A stretch of 64,000 bases of DNA from Scatosoma sp045644545 (GCA_045644545.1 JAZRHC010000017.1:3503-67502); one strand, 5' to 3'. Shown: positions 16,046 through 25,797, numbered from the stretch's first letter. Numbers and translations are program-made. Notes: generated by a model not told the origin, from the letters alone.

Positions 16046-18835
16046 TTATTCGGTTCTGAGCGCGATCACGGGATCTTTCTTCGCCGCCGCGTTAGCAGGA
16101 ATAAGTCCGCTGATAAGCGTTAAGCCCACGCTGATCACGACCATAATAAACGCGCTCAGGATCGGAAGATCGGCAAGAGTTCCTATCCCCGTCGCCGCGC
16201 CCAAAAGCAGGTTGATCGGAATGGACGCGAGATAGGTAAACCCGATCCCGATCAAGCCCGCCAAAAGCCCGATAATAAAGGTTTCGGCGTTGAAAAGATG
16301 CCGTATATCCTTCTTTCTCGCGCCGAGCGAGCGTAGAACGCCGATCTCTTTCGTGCGTTCCACCACCGAAACGTAGGTGATGATCCCGATCATTACCGAG
16401 GAAACCACGAGGGAAATCGAGGTGAACGCGACGAGCACGTAGGTGACCGCGTCGAGCATTGATTCTACCATTTCAAGCATCAGCCCGACGGAATCGGTGT
16501 ATTTGACTTCCGTTTCCTTGGAAAGCGCGACCTTTTGCGTTTCGCCGTTTTCGTCGGTATATTCGTAGAACACCGTGCTCGTATCCCCTTCGTTCACGAT
16601 GGTCTTTTGACCTTTTTCGCAAAGCTTATTCCAACCGTCGAGGTATTTGAGCATTGATTTTTTCGTATCGAAAGAGCGCGTATAGAAGGAAATTCCCGCC
16701 ACTTTATCGCTCCCGCCGATCGAGGCGAGCGCGCCTTCCCAATCGAGCGTATGCCCCGTGACGTCGTAGTGGGAAATCTGCCTATCGGACGGCGTTTTTG
16801 CGGCAAGCTGATTTTCGCTCAGATACTGCGCGATCTGCGAAGTTTTGTTCCTGCCGATATACTCGTCAACGAGCTTTTCCGTTAAATTCAAGCCGTCGGA
16901 CAAACAGCCGTTGGAAAGATCTTGCTTTAACCGCAAAATCCCCGTGATCTTAATTTCCGCGCCGCCCTCCGCCTGCGCGTTCATTCCCGTTATTCCTCTA
17001 TGCGTGAAGGGATAAGTTCCGCTTGGCGTGGCGGTATACACGGCGTCGTTATCGTAGAGCTTGAAGCCCGTATTGAAAATTCTTTCGAACGGAACGGTTG
17101 CGTAATCGTTCTTTTTATCCTTGCTCGCGCCCGTGTCGATCGAGCCGTTTTCCCCAAGATTGACGTTTTCAAACACCGCCAAAAATTCCGCGTCCGTCAT
17201 TAAGCCGAGCTGGGCGAGGGTGATATCCGTCATATCGTTGTTCTGCCCGATCACGAGCACCGCTTCGTTCGCGTTCGTCGGCATACCCGTTTTACTGCCT
17301 TCCGCTTTCGCGATCACGTCGTATTGCGAAAGAACGTATTCCGCGCTGTCGCCGGTAAATTCCGTCGTTCCGGGCATTACGTTTACGATACTGCCGAGAA
17401 TACTCACGTATTGCGCCAAGCTCGCGAATTCGCCGCCCTCCGCCGATTGCAGGATCTGCGTATAGAACATTTTGATCGTGTTGATATCGAGGGTTTCGGG
17501 CGCAGAAGGTCGCTGGTCGGAATCTGGCATATTTGCCATCATAGAGTTCCAAGACTCCTCGCCGAACGGCGAATCCACATAGAGATTGTTCATTATATCC
17601 ACGCCGTAGGAATACTGAATCTCCTCGTAGTACGAGGAAGGCATTTCGGAAACGTAGTGCAAATACGCGTCGGACAAATCGTTTTCCACCATCATTCCCT
17701 GCGCCATATTCGTCAAGAAGGAATTGACGTAGATTTTATCTTTGAGCTTGGAAAGCTCGGGCATATCTTTCACGTTCGTCATACCCGCCATAATGCTCGT
17801 GACGTCCACCGCCTTTTCGCTGACCTTTACGGGCGCGGAGGAAAGCATATCCTCCTGCGTTTTCAATATGTAGTTATTGAACCCGTTGGAGAGCGCGAGC
17901 ACCAAAGATACGCCGATAATGCCGATACTGCCCGCGATCGAGGTGATCACCGTTCTGCCCTTCTTCGCGCGCAGGTTTCTACCGCTTAACGCAAGCGCCG
18001 TGCCGAACGACATCGCCGCCCGCTCTTTCTTTTCCTTTTTCTTTTTATTTTTCTTGGCTTCGGACGGTTGCTCTTCGGAATCACTTTCCGTTTGCGCCTC
18101 CTCTGCCGCCACCTCTTCTACTTCTTCCGTTTCGGGAAGGTCTTCTTCCTCGTCCATATCGCAGGGGTTAGAGTCGGACACGACGAGCCCGTCGGAAAGC
18201 CGCACGATACGCGAAGAATACTTTTCCGCAAGCTCGGGATTGTGCGTGACCATAATCACGAGCCGTTCGCCCGCGATCTCGCGGATGAGCTCCATAATCT
18301 GCACGCTGGTGACAGAATCGAGCGCGCCCGTCGGCTCGTCAGCAAGCAAAATTTCGGGGTTGTTGACGAGCGCGCGCGCGATCGCCACCCTTTGCATTTG
18401 CCCGCCCGAAAGCTGGTTCGGGCGTTTATAAAGCTCCGAGCCTAAGCCCACCTTTTCAAGGGCTTCTTTTGCGCGCGCCCTGCGTTCTTCTTTGGATACG
18501 CCCGCGATAGTAAGCGCGATCTCGACGTTGCCCAAAACCGTTTGGTGCGGGATCAGGTTATAGGACTGAAACACGAACCCGATACGGTGATTTCTGTATA
18601 CGTCCCAGTCGCGGTCGTTATAATTTTTGGTGGACTTGCCCGAAATTACGAGGTCGCCCGAGGTGTAGTGATCGAGCCCGCCGATAATATTGAGCATCGT
18701 CGTTTTTCCGCAACCCGACGCGCCGAGAATGGACACGAATTCGTTTGCGCGGAATCTTAAAGAAACGCCTTTCAGCGCCTGAACGGTAGAACCTGCCGTA
18801 ACGTAATCTTTTTTTACGTCAATGAGTTTTAACAT
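16046..18835 (-). CDS. MacB-like ABC transporter, fused ATPase and FtsX-type permease
   Basis: A 929-residue ABC exporter subunit. The N-terminal ATPase has Walker A GASGCGKTT (38-46), signature LSGGQMQRV (142-150) and DEPTGALD (166-173). A highly charged linker follows (about 218-270; Glu-rich, then Lys-rich), then a TM helix, a large extracellular domain of about 400 residues and three C-terminal TM helices with the FtsX segment ERTKEIGVLRSLGARKKDI. Relatives export peptides, lipoproteins or act as mechanotransmitters for wall hydrolases and antimicrobial-peptide defence. The MarR gene 30 bases upstream suggests inducible control. Confidence 0.9.
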   Translation of the reverse strand: MLKLIDVKKDYVTAGSTVQALKGVSLRFRANEFVSILGASGCGKTTMLNIIGGLDHYTSGDLVISGKSTKNYNDRDWDVYRNHRIGFVFQSYNLIPHQTVLGNVEIALTIAGVSKEERRARAKEALEKVGLGSELYKRPNQLSGGQMQRVAIARALVNNPEILLADEPTGALDSVTSVQIMELIREIAGERLVIMVTHNPELAEKYSSRIVRLSDGLVVSDSNPCDMDEEEDLPETEEVEEVAAEEAQTESDSEEQPSEAKKNKKKKEKKERAAMSFGTALALSGRNLRAKKGRTVITSIAGSIGIIGVSLVLALSNGFNNYILKTQEDMLSSAPVKVSEKAVDVTSIMAGMTNVKDMPELSKLKDKIYVNSFLTNMAQGMMVENDLSDAYLHYVSEMPSSYYEEIQYSYGVDIMNNLYVDSPFGEESWNSMMANMPDSDQRPSAPETLDINTIKMFYTQILQSAEGGEFASLAQYVSILGSIVNVMPGTTEFTGDSAEYVLSQYDVIAKAEGSKTGMPTNANEAVLVIGQNNDMTDITLAQLGLMTDAEFLAVFENVNLGENGSIDTGASKDKKNDYATVPFERIFNTGFKLYDNDAVYTATPSGTYPFTHRGITGMNAQAEGGAEIKITGILRLKQDLSNGCLSDGLNLTEKLVDEYIGRNKTSQIAQYLSENQLAAKTPSDRQISHYDVTGHTLDWEGALASIGGSDKVAGISFYTRSFDTKKSMLKYLDGWNKLCEKGQKTIVNEGDTSTVFYEYTDENGETQKVALSKETEVKYTDSVGLMLEMVESMLDAVTYVLVAFTSISLVVSSVMIGIITYVSVVERTKEIGVLRSLGARKKDIRHLFNAETFIIGLLAGLIGIGFTYLASIPINLLLGAATGIGTLADLPILSAFIMVVISVGLTLISGLIPANAAAKKDPVIALRTE

Positions 18836-18865
18836 ACGATCTTCTCCGAAAAAAATATATTATTT

Positions 18866-19324
18866 TTATTTGCCTCTTACTTCGGAAACGGTTTTTGCAA
18901 ATTCGTCGGAAAGCGCGAGGAGTTTTTCCATTTTCGCTACGCCGAATTTTTTCACGACCCGACCCGCAAACTCCGCCGCCACCGCGATTTCCGCTTCGTA
19001 CGCTTCGAGCGCGCCGTCGGTGAGCTCCACGTAGGCGATTTTATTGTCCTTGGATTTGGGGGTACGCTTGATAACGCCTTCTCCTTCGAGCTTATTCACG
19101 ATCTGCGAGATCGCCGAACGGGTGACGTTCAAACGGGTTGCAAGCTGCGTGGAAATATAGCGTTTGCCTTCGGCTTTTGCAAGCAAAATTTCGCTGAGCA
19201 AGCGAAGCTCGGAATTGTTGAAGCGGGTCTTTTTATTGACGACGACTACGTTTTCCATTCGCTTGAACATTGCAAGAATTTTGCCTAAGTATTCTCTGTT
19301 TTCGTTGTTGTTTTCGCAATTCAT
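18866..19324 (-). CDS. MarR family transcriptional regulator
   Basis: A 152-residue winged-helix protein. The recognition segment is STQLATRLNVTRSAISQIVNKLEGEGVIKR followed by the wing SKDNKIAYVELT, typical of MarR. Two adjacent ATGs (19327 and 19324) follow a GGAGG site; the second has the better seven-base spacing and was used. It heads the operon with the MacB-like transporter and likely represses it and itself. A 5-bp dyad sits in the promoter spacer. Confidence 0.88.
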   Translation of the reverse strand: MNCENNNENREYLGKILAMFKRMENVVVVNKKTRFNNSELRLLSEILLAKAEGKRYISTQLATRLNVTRSAISQIVNKLEGEGVIKRTPKSKDNKIAYVELTDGALEAYEAEIAVAAEFAGRVVKKFGVAKMEKLLALSDEFAKTVSEVRGK

Positions 19325-19372
19325 CATTATGCCTCCGTAAAAATAGTGTTTCACTCTTATTTTCGTGCCATC

Positions 19373-19402
19373 ATTATAACGCATTTTTCTGCGTACTGTC
19401 AA
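19373..19402 (-). promoter_or_regulatory. Promoter of marR-ABC operon with spacer dyad
   Basis: TTGACA (19397-19402) and TATAAT (19373-19378) on the minus strand, 18 bases apart. The spacer contains the inverted repeat ACGCA/TGCGT (19379-19394), a plausible operator for autorepression. Confidence 0.7.
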
Positions 19403-19435
19403 GCGATTGAAGGTTTTTCGTTAAGCATTTCACCT

Positions 19436-19456
19436 TTTTTTCATATTGTGAAAAAA
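19436..19456. other. AT-rich dyad between marR and aminopeptidase genes
   Basis: TTTTTTCA and TGAAAAAA are separated by five bases. It lies in the divergent 230-base gap between marR and the plus-strand M18 gene and could be a second regulator site. Nothing else is evident in the gap apart from the promoter of marR. Confidence 0.3.
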
Positions 19457-19557
19457 TTTTTTTGAATTTTATGCGTTTTCCCCGTCCGTTACTTGTCAAA
19501 CGCGAAAAAAAATGTTACAATATTTTTAAATAGATTATTATGAAAGGAAAGGTTTTT

Positions 19558-20826
19558 ATGAGAGATCTTTTGGATTTTTTAGCAACTTCCTACACCGCGT
19601 ATCACGCCGTTGAAAACGCAAAGGCGTTGCTCGAAGAAAACGGCTTTCGTCCTTTATTAGAAACGGAGGACTGGGAATTAGAAGAAGGCGGGAAATATTT
19701 CGTAGAGCGCGGCGGCAGCGCGCTGATCGCGTTCACGGTGGACGGGCTGGATCGTTTCGCCTTTAAAATCGCGGCGGCGCACCTCGATTCCCCCGCCCTT
19801 AAAATCAAGGAAAATCCCGAGCGTAAAACGGAAGCGTACGTCACTTTGAACGCTGAAAAATACGGCGGCGGGATTTGGTATTCTTTCTTCGACCGTCCTT
19901 TAAAGATCGCGGGTCGCGTCGTGATAAACGAAGGCGGCGTTTTAAAAACCAAAACGGCGGTTTCGGAAAAATTCGTGAGTATCCCCTCGCTCGCCGTTCA
20001 CCAAAACCGCGGCGTAAACGAAGGGTTTGCCGTCAATCCCCAAATCGATCTTTGCCCGCTCGTTTCCCTTGCGGAAAACGGAAAAAGCTTTTTGAGTGCC
20101 GTGACGGACGGCGAGGTGGTAGCGCACGATCTGTTCCTCGTAAACGGGGATACGCCGTATGCCTTCGGGCTTTTAGACGAGTTTATCGCCTCGCCTCGAA
20201 TCGACGATCTCGTTTGCGCCTACGCGGCGATCGAAAGCTTGATCTCGCACGATAAAAACGGCGGAATCTGCGTGACGGCGTGTTTCGACAACGAAGAAGT
20301 CGGGAGCGGGACTTACGCGGGCGCGGGCTCGGACTTTTTGCAAACGACCTTAAAGCGGATTGCCTACGCGCTTAAATTCGACGATTTGGAATACTGCAAG
20401 GCGCTCGCCTCTTCCTTCCTCGTTTCCGCGGACAACGCGCACGCCGTTCATCCCAACCACCCCGAAAAGAGCGACCCCACGAACAAAACCGCGTTAGGCG
20501 GCGGCGTGGCGATCAAATCGCACGCAAACAAAGCGTACACGACGGACGGGCTTTCGGCGGCAATCTTAAAGACGATATTCGACCGCGCGGAAGTAAAATG
20601 GCAGAGCTTTTATAACCGTTCGGACGCGCAAAGCGGCAGTACGCTCGGCAGAATCTCCCTCGGTCAGCTCGGCGTTTTGAGCGCGGATATCGGGCTCGCG
20701 CAGCTCGCGATGCACTCGGCTTGCGAAAGCTTTGCAAAATCCGATTTCAACGAGCTGGAAAAGGGTTTAACCGCGTTCTACGGCGCGGATATCGTGATCA
20801 AAGGCGACGAAACGGAAATTAAATAA
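19558..20826 (+). CDS. M18 family aminopeptidase
   Basis: A 422-residue cytoplasmic zinc aminopeptidase of family M18, tetrahedral dodecamers in characterised members, releasing N-terminal acidic or neutral residues. It has AAHLDSPALK (metal-ligand His about residue 75), FDNEEVGSGT, the SADNAHAVHPN segment and DAQSGSTLGRI. The ATG at 19558 was preferred over 19540 because AAGGAAAGG precedes it by about five bases. It converges on a second M18 gene, with a shared terminator between. Confidence 0.92.
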   Translation: MRDLLDFLATSYTAYHAVENAKALLEENGFRPLLETEDWELEEGGKYFVERGGSALIAFTVDGLDRFAFKIAAAHLDSPALKIKENPERKTEAYVTLNAEKYGGGIWYSFFDRPLKIAGRVVINEGGVLKTKTAVSEKFVSIPSLAVHQNRGVNEGFAVNPQIDLCPLVSLAENGKSFLSAVTDGEVVAHDLFLVNGDTPYAFGLLDEFIASPRIDDLVCAYAAIESLISHDKNGGICVTACFDNEEVGSGTYAGAGSDFLQTTLKRIAYALKFDDLEYCKALASSFLVSADNAHAVHPNHPEKSDPTNKTALGGGVAIKSHANKAYTTDGLSAAILKTIFDRAEVKWQSFYNRSDAQSGSTLGRISLGQLGVLSADIGLAQLAMHSACESFAKSDFNELEKGLTAFYGADIVIKGDETEIK

Positions 20827-20842
20827 ATTTCGATACGATTTT

Positions 20843-20872
20843 AAAACGGCTTCCTTGCAGGGAAGCCGTTTT
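20843..20872. terminator. Bidirectional terminator between the two M18 genes
   Basis: Perfect arms AAAACGGCTTCC and GGAAGCCGTTTT around a six-base loop. The AAAA/TTTT ends give U-runs on both strands. Confidence 0.85.
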
Positions 20873-20889
20873 CTTTACGTACGTTTTTA

Positions 20890-22266
20890 TTATTTAATGA
20901 AAGCGCGGAAGGCAAGATATTCCTCGTAAAGGTCAGCCTTCGAAATCACCTCGAACGGCGAATGCATCGAAATGACGGGCACGCCGATATCCACCGTGTT
21001 GATATTCATTTTCGCGATATATTTCGCGACCGTGCCGCCGCCCCCGACGTCTACTCCGCCGAGCTCGCCCGTTTGCCAGATCACGCCGTTTTCGTTGAAC
21101 AGTTTGCGGATCTCGCCCATAAACTCCGCGTCCGCGTCGTTGGAAGCCGATTTCCCGCGCGCGCCCGTGAATTTGGTGACGCCCGCCCCACAGGAAACGT
21201 AGGTCGAGTTCAACGGCTCGGATACGCTCTTATAATTAGGGTCGTAGCCCGCGTTGACGTCTGCGGAAAGGCATCTCGAATTTGCGCGCACCGCCGCCGA
21301 AGAAACGCCGAAAGAGCTTGCGATCGCGTCGATCAGATCGGTGAACAGCACGCATTGCATACCCGTCGTGCCCTCGCTGCCGATCTCTTCTTTGTCCGCT
21401 AAAACGACCATCACGGTGTGCTTATCCGACTCCTCGTCGAAAAGCGCGGTATAGGCGGGATAAGTGCATACTCTGTCGTCGTGGCCGTACGCGCCCAAAA
21501 GCCCTCTGTCAAGCCCGATATCGCGCGCTTTAAACGCGGGGACGAGGGAGAGCTCCGCGCTCAAAAAGTCCTCTTCCTTCATACCGTATTTTTCGTTCAA
21601 AATGCGCAAAAGATTTTCCTTGACCGTCTTGTCTTTATCGTCCTTCGCCGCGGTGTAGGGAATATTGCCGAACCAGATATTGAGATCTTCCCCGCCGATC
21701 CCTTCGCCGAGCGGTTTCGCGTTCTGCTTCGCCGCAAGGTGCGGGAGAAGGTCGCTGATGTAGAACACGGGGTCGCTTTCGTCCTCGCCGATCTTCACTT
21801 CGATCGTTTCGCCGCTCGAAAGCACCACCGCGCCGTGAAGCGCAAGGGGAATCGCCGCCCATTGATATTTGCGAATCCCGCCGTAGTAATGCGTTTTGGC
21901 AAGCGCGATACCGTCTGCTTCGTATAAAGGCACTTGCTTCAAATCGATACGCGGACTGTCGATATGCGAAGCGATAATGCGAATACCGTCCTTTTCCACG
22001 GGCTCCGTGCCCACGCGGATCAGATAGATATTTTTCCCGCGGTTATTATAGTATACCTTATCGCCCGCTTTGAGCTTATCGCCGAATTTAAAAGGCTTAT
22101 ACCCCTTTTCCTTCGCGGCGCTGAGCACGTACGCGCAAGCTTCGCGCTCGGTTTTTCCCTCGTCGATAAATTTCCGATACCCTTCCGCGTAATCGAAAAT
22201 GGCTTTCATCAGTTTTTCGTCTGCTTTTTCGTAGACGTTCGTTCTTTTATAAGCAAGTTCGCTCAT
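20890..22266 (-). CDS. M18 family aminopeptidase (second paralogue)
   Basis: A 458-residue member of family M18, longer and clearly different from the plus-strand copy. It shows IASHIDSPRIDLKQVPLYE (metal His), ADKEEIGSEGTTGM, SADVNAGYDPNYKS and the terminal VPVISMHSPFEVISKAD segments. It resembles the Clostridia aminopeptidase group near 460 residues. ATG at 22266 follows AGAGAGG. Two small hairpins (22307-22323, 22372-22385) fill the 129-base gap before it. Confidence 0.92.
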   Translation of the reverse strand: MSELAYKRTNVYEKADEKLMKAIFDYAEGYRKFIDEGKTEREACAYVLSAAKEKGYKPFKFGDKLKAGDKVYYNNRGKNIYLIRVGTEPVEKDGIRIIASHIDSPRIDLKQVPLYEADGIALAKTHYYGGIRKYQWAAIPLALHGAVVLSSGETIEVKIGEDESDPVFYISDLLPHLAAKQNAKPLGEGIGGEDLNIWFGNIPYTAAKDDKDKTVKENLLRILNEKYGMKEEDFLSAELSLVPAFKARDIGLDRGLLGAYGHDDRVCTYPAYTALFDEESDKHTVMVVLADKEEIGSEGTTGMQCVLFTDLIDAIASSFGVSSAAVRANSRCLSADVNAGYDPNYKSVSEPLNSTYVSCGAGVTKFTGARGKSASNDADAEFMGEIRKLFNENGVIWQTGELGGVDVGGGGTVAKYIAKMNINTVDIGVPVISMHSPFEVISKADLYEEYLAFRAFIK

Positions 22267-22395
22267 TGTTTTGTCCTCTCTTTTTATGATTTATTTTTTT
22301 CCTTAACTTGCGCCTTTGGCGCAAAATTCACTTCGTAAGATACTTCACTTAATTGATTAAACTTCCCTTTCGGCTTGCCGAAAATTTAACCTTTT

Positions 22396-23322
22396 TCAAT
22401 GCAGGAAGCCTTTTATAATCTGCTCCTCCGCTTGCTTTTCGCTAAGTCCCAAGGTCATCAGCTTGACGAGCTGTTCGCCCGCAATTTTGCCGATCGCCGC
22501 TTCGTGAATGAGCTCGGCGTTGACGTCGTTTGCAGAAAGGCAAGGCGCGGCGGTAACCGAAGCGTTATCCATAATGATCGCGTCGCACTCCGTATGCCCG
22601 TGGCACGCCGCGTTGCCGTTCATCGTGGACACGAAATGCTGACGGGATTCCCCGCCCGCAACCGAACGGGACGTGATATCCGCGCGGCAGTTTTCGCCGT
22701 TCATATCCACTACGAAATCGGTGTTCGCCGTCTGCTGTCCGTGCGTGTATAGCTTTTCCTTTACGATAAAATTCGAGCCCGCTTTCATCGTGGCTTCCGT
22801 TACGCGATTCGTCGAATCGATTCCTTTAATCTGCGTGGTTTGCATTTCCATCGACGCGCCCTCTTCCAAATGCACGACCGTTTTCGGATTCATTACGTTT
22901 TTGCCGTTGCCGTCCCCGTCGCCGTAGTGTTTTTCCACGTATTTGACTTTCGCGTTCTTGCCCACGTAGAAGGTGTGCACGCCGTCGTGGCGGGAGGTCA
23001 GCTCCACGCCGCCGCAGTTATGGATACCGCACCCCGCGACGATCACGACGTCGGAATCCGCGCCGATATGAAAATCGTTGTATACCACCTCTTGCAAGCC
23101 CGCCTTACTGATAATCACGGGGATATGCAAGCTCTCGTTTTTCGTGCCGGGCTTAATGAAAATATCAATCCCTACGTTGCCGTCCGTTTTCGTGACGATA
23201 TCGATATTCGCCGTGGTGTTTCTGCCTTGCGTTTCGCCGTTGCCGCGGATATTATACGCGCCTTCGGGCACGCCGTGCAGGTCGGCTATTTTGAGTAGTA
23301 AATCTTTCTCTATTGCGTCCAT
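22396..23322 (-). CDS. sufB: SufB/SufD-like Fe-S assembly scaffold (SMS type)
   Basis: A 308-residue SufB/D-core protein, much shorter than SufB of full SUF systems (about 470). It has the beta-helix core with VVYNDFHIGADSDVVIVAGCGIHNCGG and a C-terminal SANDVNAELIHEAAIGKIAGEQL helix typical of SufB/D. Cysteines in the central segment (CGIHNCGG) and near the C-terminus (AAPCLSAND) are candidate cluster ligands. With the neighbouring ATPase it fits the minimal two-gene SMS (SufBC-like) system of anaerobes. No sufS, sufU or sufD is adjacent. Confidence 0.88.
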   Translation of the reverse strand: MDAIEKDLLLKIADLHGVPEGAYNIRGNGETQGRNTTANIDIVTKTDGNVGIDIFIKPGTKNESLHIPVIISKAGLQEVVYNDFHIGADSDVVIVAGCGIHNCGGVELTSRHDGVHTFYVGKNAKVKYVEKHYGDGDGNGKNVMNPKTVVHLEEGASMEMQTTQIKGIDSTNRVTEATMKAGSNFIVKEKLYTHGQQTANTDFVVDMNGENCRADITSRSVAGGESRQHFVSTMNGNAACHGHTECDAIIMDNASVTAAPCLSANDVNAELIHEAAIGKIAGEQLVKLMTLGLSEKQAEEQIIKGFLH

Positions 23323-23333
23323 AACCGACTCCT

Positions 23334-24053
23334 TTACAGCTTTTCTTCGAGCACGCGGCAGGTTTTCGCCGCGAGCAGTTTAGGCAAAATTTCGTCTTTT
23401 TTGCCCTGCGCTTGGATCTTTCCGTCCGCGATCACCACGATCTTGTCCGCAATACTTAAAATGCGCTCTTGATGGGAAATAATCAAAATGTTTCCCTTGG
23501 TTTTTTCGTGCATTTTTTCAAACACGGAAATGAGGTTGCCGAAGCTCCAAAGGTCGATCCCTGCTTCGGGCTCGTCGAACACGGAAAGCTTGGTCGAACG
23601 CGCGAGGATCGTCGCGATTTCGATACGCTTCAATTCGCCGCCCGAAAGGGAGGCGTTCACCTCTCTGTCGATATAATCCCTCGCGCACATTCCCACCTCG
23701 GAAAGATAGGAGCACGCGTCGGAAACTTTCAGATTTTTGCCCGCCGCGATATTGATAAGATCGCGCACGGTCAGCCCTTTAAAGCGCACGGGCTGTTGAA
23801 AAGCATAGGAAATTCCCCGATTCGCGCGTTCGGTCACCGAAAGCTCGGTGATATCCTCGCCGTCGAGAAAAATTTTGCCCTCCGTGGGGCGGATAATGCC
23901 CGCGATCACCTTCGCAAGCGTGGATTTTCCCCCGCCGTTCGGACCCGTGAACGCCACGAACCGTTCGTCGAGTTCGAGGTTGATATCCTTTAAAATTTGT
24001 TTTTCACCCAGCTCGTCTTTGACGAGATAGCTTACGTTTTCGAGTTTTAACAT
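23334..24053 (-). CDS. sufC: SufC-like ATPase (SMS type)
   Basis: A 239-residue soluble ABC ATPase. Walker A GPNGGGKST, signature LSGGELKRIEIA and the SufC-like FDEPEAGIDLWS (where most ABC proteins have DEPTSALD) identify it. The last motif is a good SufC mark. ATG at 24053 follows GGAG by six bases; an upstream ATG would add ten residues without a ribosome site. It precedes the scaffold gene by 11 bases and energises cluster assembly on it. Confidence 0.9.
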   Translation of the reverse strand: MLKLENVSYLVKDELGEKQILKDINLELDERFVAFTGPNGGGKSTLAKVIAGIIRPTEGKIFLDGEDITELSVTERANRGISYAFQQPVRFKGLTVRDLINIAAGKNLKVSDACSYLSEVGMCARDYIDREVNASLSGGELKRIEIATILARSTKLSVFDEPEAGIDLWSFGNLISVFEKMHEKTKGNILIISHQERILSIADKIVVIADGKIQAQGKKDEILPKLLAAKTCRVLEEKL

Positions 24054-24117
24054 TCGTGACTCCGAAAAAATCCTTTTTATCATTTATAACGAAAAAACGC
24101 GGATTTTAAACGCTTTT

Positions 24118-24780
24118 TCAGAAGATTTGCATTAAGTACGACCTATCTTTCAGCCAACGCCGTTTTTGTTTATAATCGGGAACGTATTTCCCCACCAACG
24201 CCCAGAACGCGGGCGAATGGTTTTTCACGCAAATATGCGCGAGCTCGTGCGCCGCTACGTAGCGAATCACCGCTTCGGGCGCGTATACTAAGCGAAAGGA
24301 AAAATGCAAGGCGTTATCGAAGGAACACGAGCCCCAACGGGTTTTCGCGCTCGTGATCGAAAGGGATTTATAGCGCACGCCCATTTCCCTCGCAAGCTCG
24401 TCCGTCAACGCTTTTAAGATTTCCCTCGCCCGCTCTTTCAGCCATTTTTTAAGCGTTTCTTCCGCGCTCTCGCGAGGCGCGAACAGCCGTTTTTCGACCT
24501 CGTCGCAAAGCACTTTTTTACCGCCGTAAAGAGCTACGCGATATTCCTCGCCGAAAAGCAAAAAAACGTAGCCGTCGAGATTTTTGGGCGGTAAACGCGA
24601 CTCTGCCCCCGCCTTTTTGGCTTGGTGCTTTCTGATCCAGTCTTCTTTTTCCTTTAAAAAAGCAAAGATCCGTTCTTCGCTGAGCCGCGCGGGGGCGCGG
24701 ACGATCAGCCTACCAAACGGATCGATAGATACGGATAGCGTTTTGCGCGCGGAACGGATAATTTTATCCGGTGTGATCAT
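24118..24780 (-). CDS. YgjP-like zinc metallopeptidase
   Basis: A 220-residue protein of the YgjP/DUF45 (M48-related) family. The motif HELAHICVKNH supplies His178, Glu179, His182 and His188, and the family-defining RWGSCS is at 149-154 (approximate). There is no signal peptide. The biological substrate is unknown. It starts three bases after the galE stop. Confidence 0.88.
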   Translation of the reverse strand: MITPDKIIRSARKTLSVSIDPFGRLIVRAPARLSEERIFAFLKEKEDWIRKHQAKKAGAESRLPPKNLDGYVFLLFGEEYRVALYGGKKVLCDEVEKRLFAPRESAEETLKKWLKERAREILKALTDELAREMGVRYKSLSITSAKTRWGSCSFDNALHFSFRLVYAPEAVIRYVAAHELAHICVKNHSPAFWALVGKYVPDYKQKRRWLKDRSYLMQIF

Positions 24781-24783
24781 CGC

Positions 24784-25797
24784 TTACTTTTCGTAGCCGA
24801 ACGGGTTGGAGCTCTGCCACTTCCATTGAGAAGCGCACATTTCCTCGATCCCGAACTTCGCCTTCCATTTCAGCTCTTTTTCCGCTTTGTCGGGGCAGGC
24901 GTAGCAAGTCGCGATATCCCCCGATCTTCTTTCGCAGATTTTATACGGCAAGGTCTTTCCGCAAGCCTTTTCAAAGGCGTGGATCATATCGAACACGCTA
25001 TATCCGTGCCCCGTGCCGAGGTTGTAGATATGCACGCCCGCTTGGTTACATTCCTCAATCGCCGCGATATGCCCGAGCGCAAGATCGACCACGTGAATAT
25101 AATCGCGCACGCCCGTGCCGTCGGGAGTGTCGTAGTCGTTGCCGAACACGTTGATGCAGGAAAGCTTTCCGCTCGCCACCTGCGCGACGAAGGGCATCAA
25201 GTTGTTGGGAATCCCCTTAGGGTCTTCCCCGATACGCCCGCTCTCGTGCGCGCCGACGGGATTGAAATAGCGAAGAAGAATGATATTCCATTCGTTATCC
25301 GCTTTATACAGATCCTGCATAATGTTTTCCATCATCAGCTTGGTGCTACCGTAGGGATTCGTCGTCGAAAGGCGGCAGTTTTCGTCCAAGGGAAGCCGTT
25401 CGGGCGAGCCGTAGACGGTTGCGGACGAGGAGAAAATGATCTTCTTCACGCCGAACTTTTCCATCACCTGCAATAAGCCCACCGTGCCACTGATATTATT
25501 ATCGTAGTATTTTAACGGAAGCTTACAGCTTTCGCCCACCGCTTTGAAGGCGGCGAAATGGATCACGGCGTCGAATTTATGCTTTGCAAAGATCTCTTCG
25601 AGCGCGGGTACGTCGCGGATATCCTTTTCGTAGAAAGTTACCGTTTTGCCCGTGATCTCCTGCACGCGCGCAATACTTTCGTAGCTGGAATTGGAAAAAT
25701 TATCCACGACTACGACTTCGTAGTTTTTGTTCAAAAGCTCTAAAACGGTGTGCGAGCCGATATAGCCGCTCCCGCCCGTCACTAAAATAGTCGCCAT
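24784..25797 (-). CDS. galE: UDP-glucose 4-epimerase
   Basis: NAD-dependent SDR enzyme interconverting UDP-glucose and UDP-galactose, used for galactose metabolism and surface polysaccharide. It is 337 residues. The nucleotide motif GGSGYIGSH is at residues 8-16, catalytic Tyr149 and Lys153 in YGSTK, and the conserved LRYFNPVGAHESGRIGEDP stretch is present. It lies 26 bases after the CorC-like gene. Confidence 0.96.
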   Translation of the reverse strand: MATILVTGGSGYIGSHTVLELLNKNYEVVVVDNFSNSSYESIARVQEITGKTVTFYEKDIRDVPALEEIFAKHKFDAVIHFAAFKAVGESCKLPLKYYDNNISGTVGLLQVMEKFGVKKIIFSSSATVYGSPERLPLDENCRLSTTNPYGSTKLMMENIMQDLYKADNEWNIILLRYFNPVGAHESGRIGEDPKGIPNNLMPFVAQVASGKLSCINVFGNDYDTPDGTGVRDYIHVVDLALGHIAAIEECNQAGVHIYNLGTGHGYSVFDMIHAFEKACGKTLPYKICERRSGDIATCYACPDKAEKELKWKAKFGIEEMCASQWKWQSSNPFGYEK

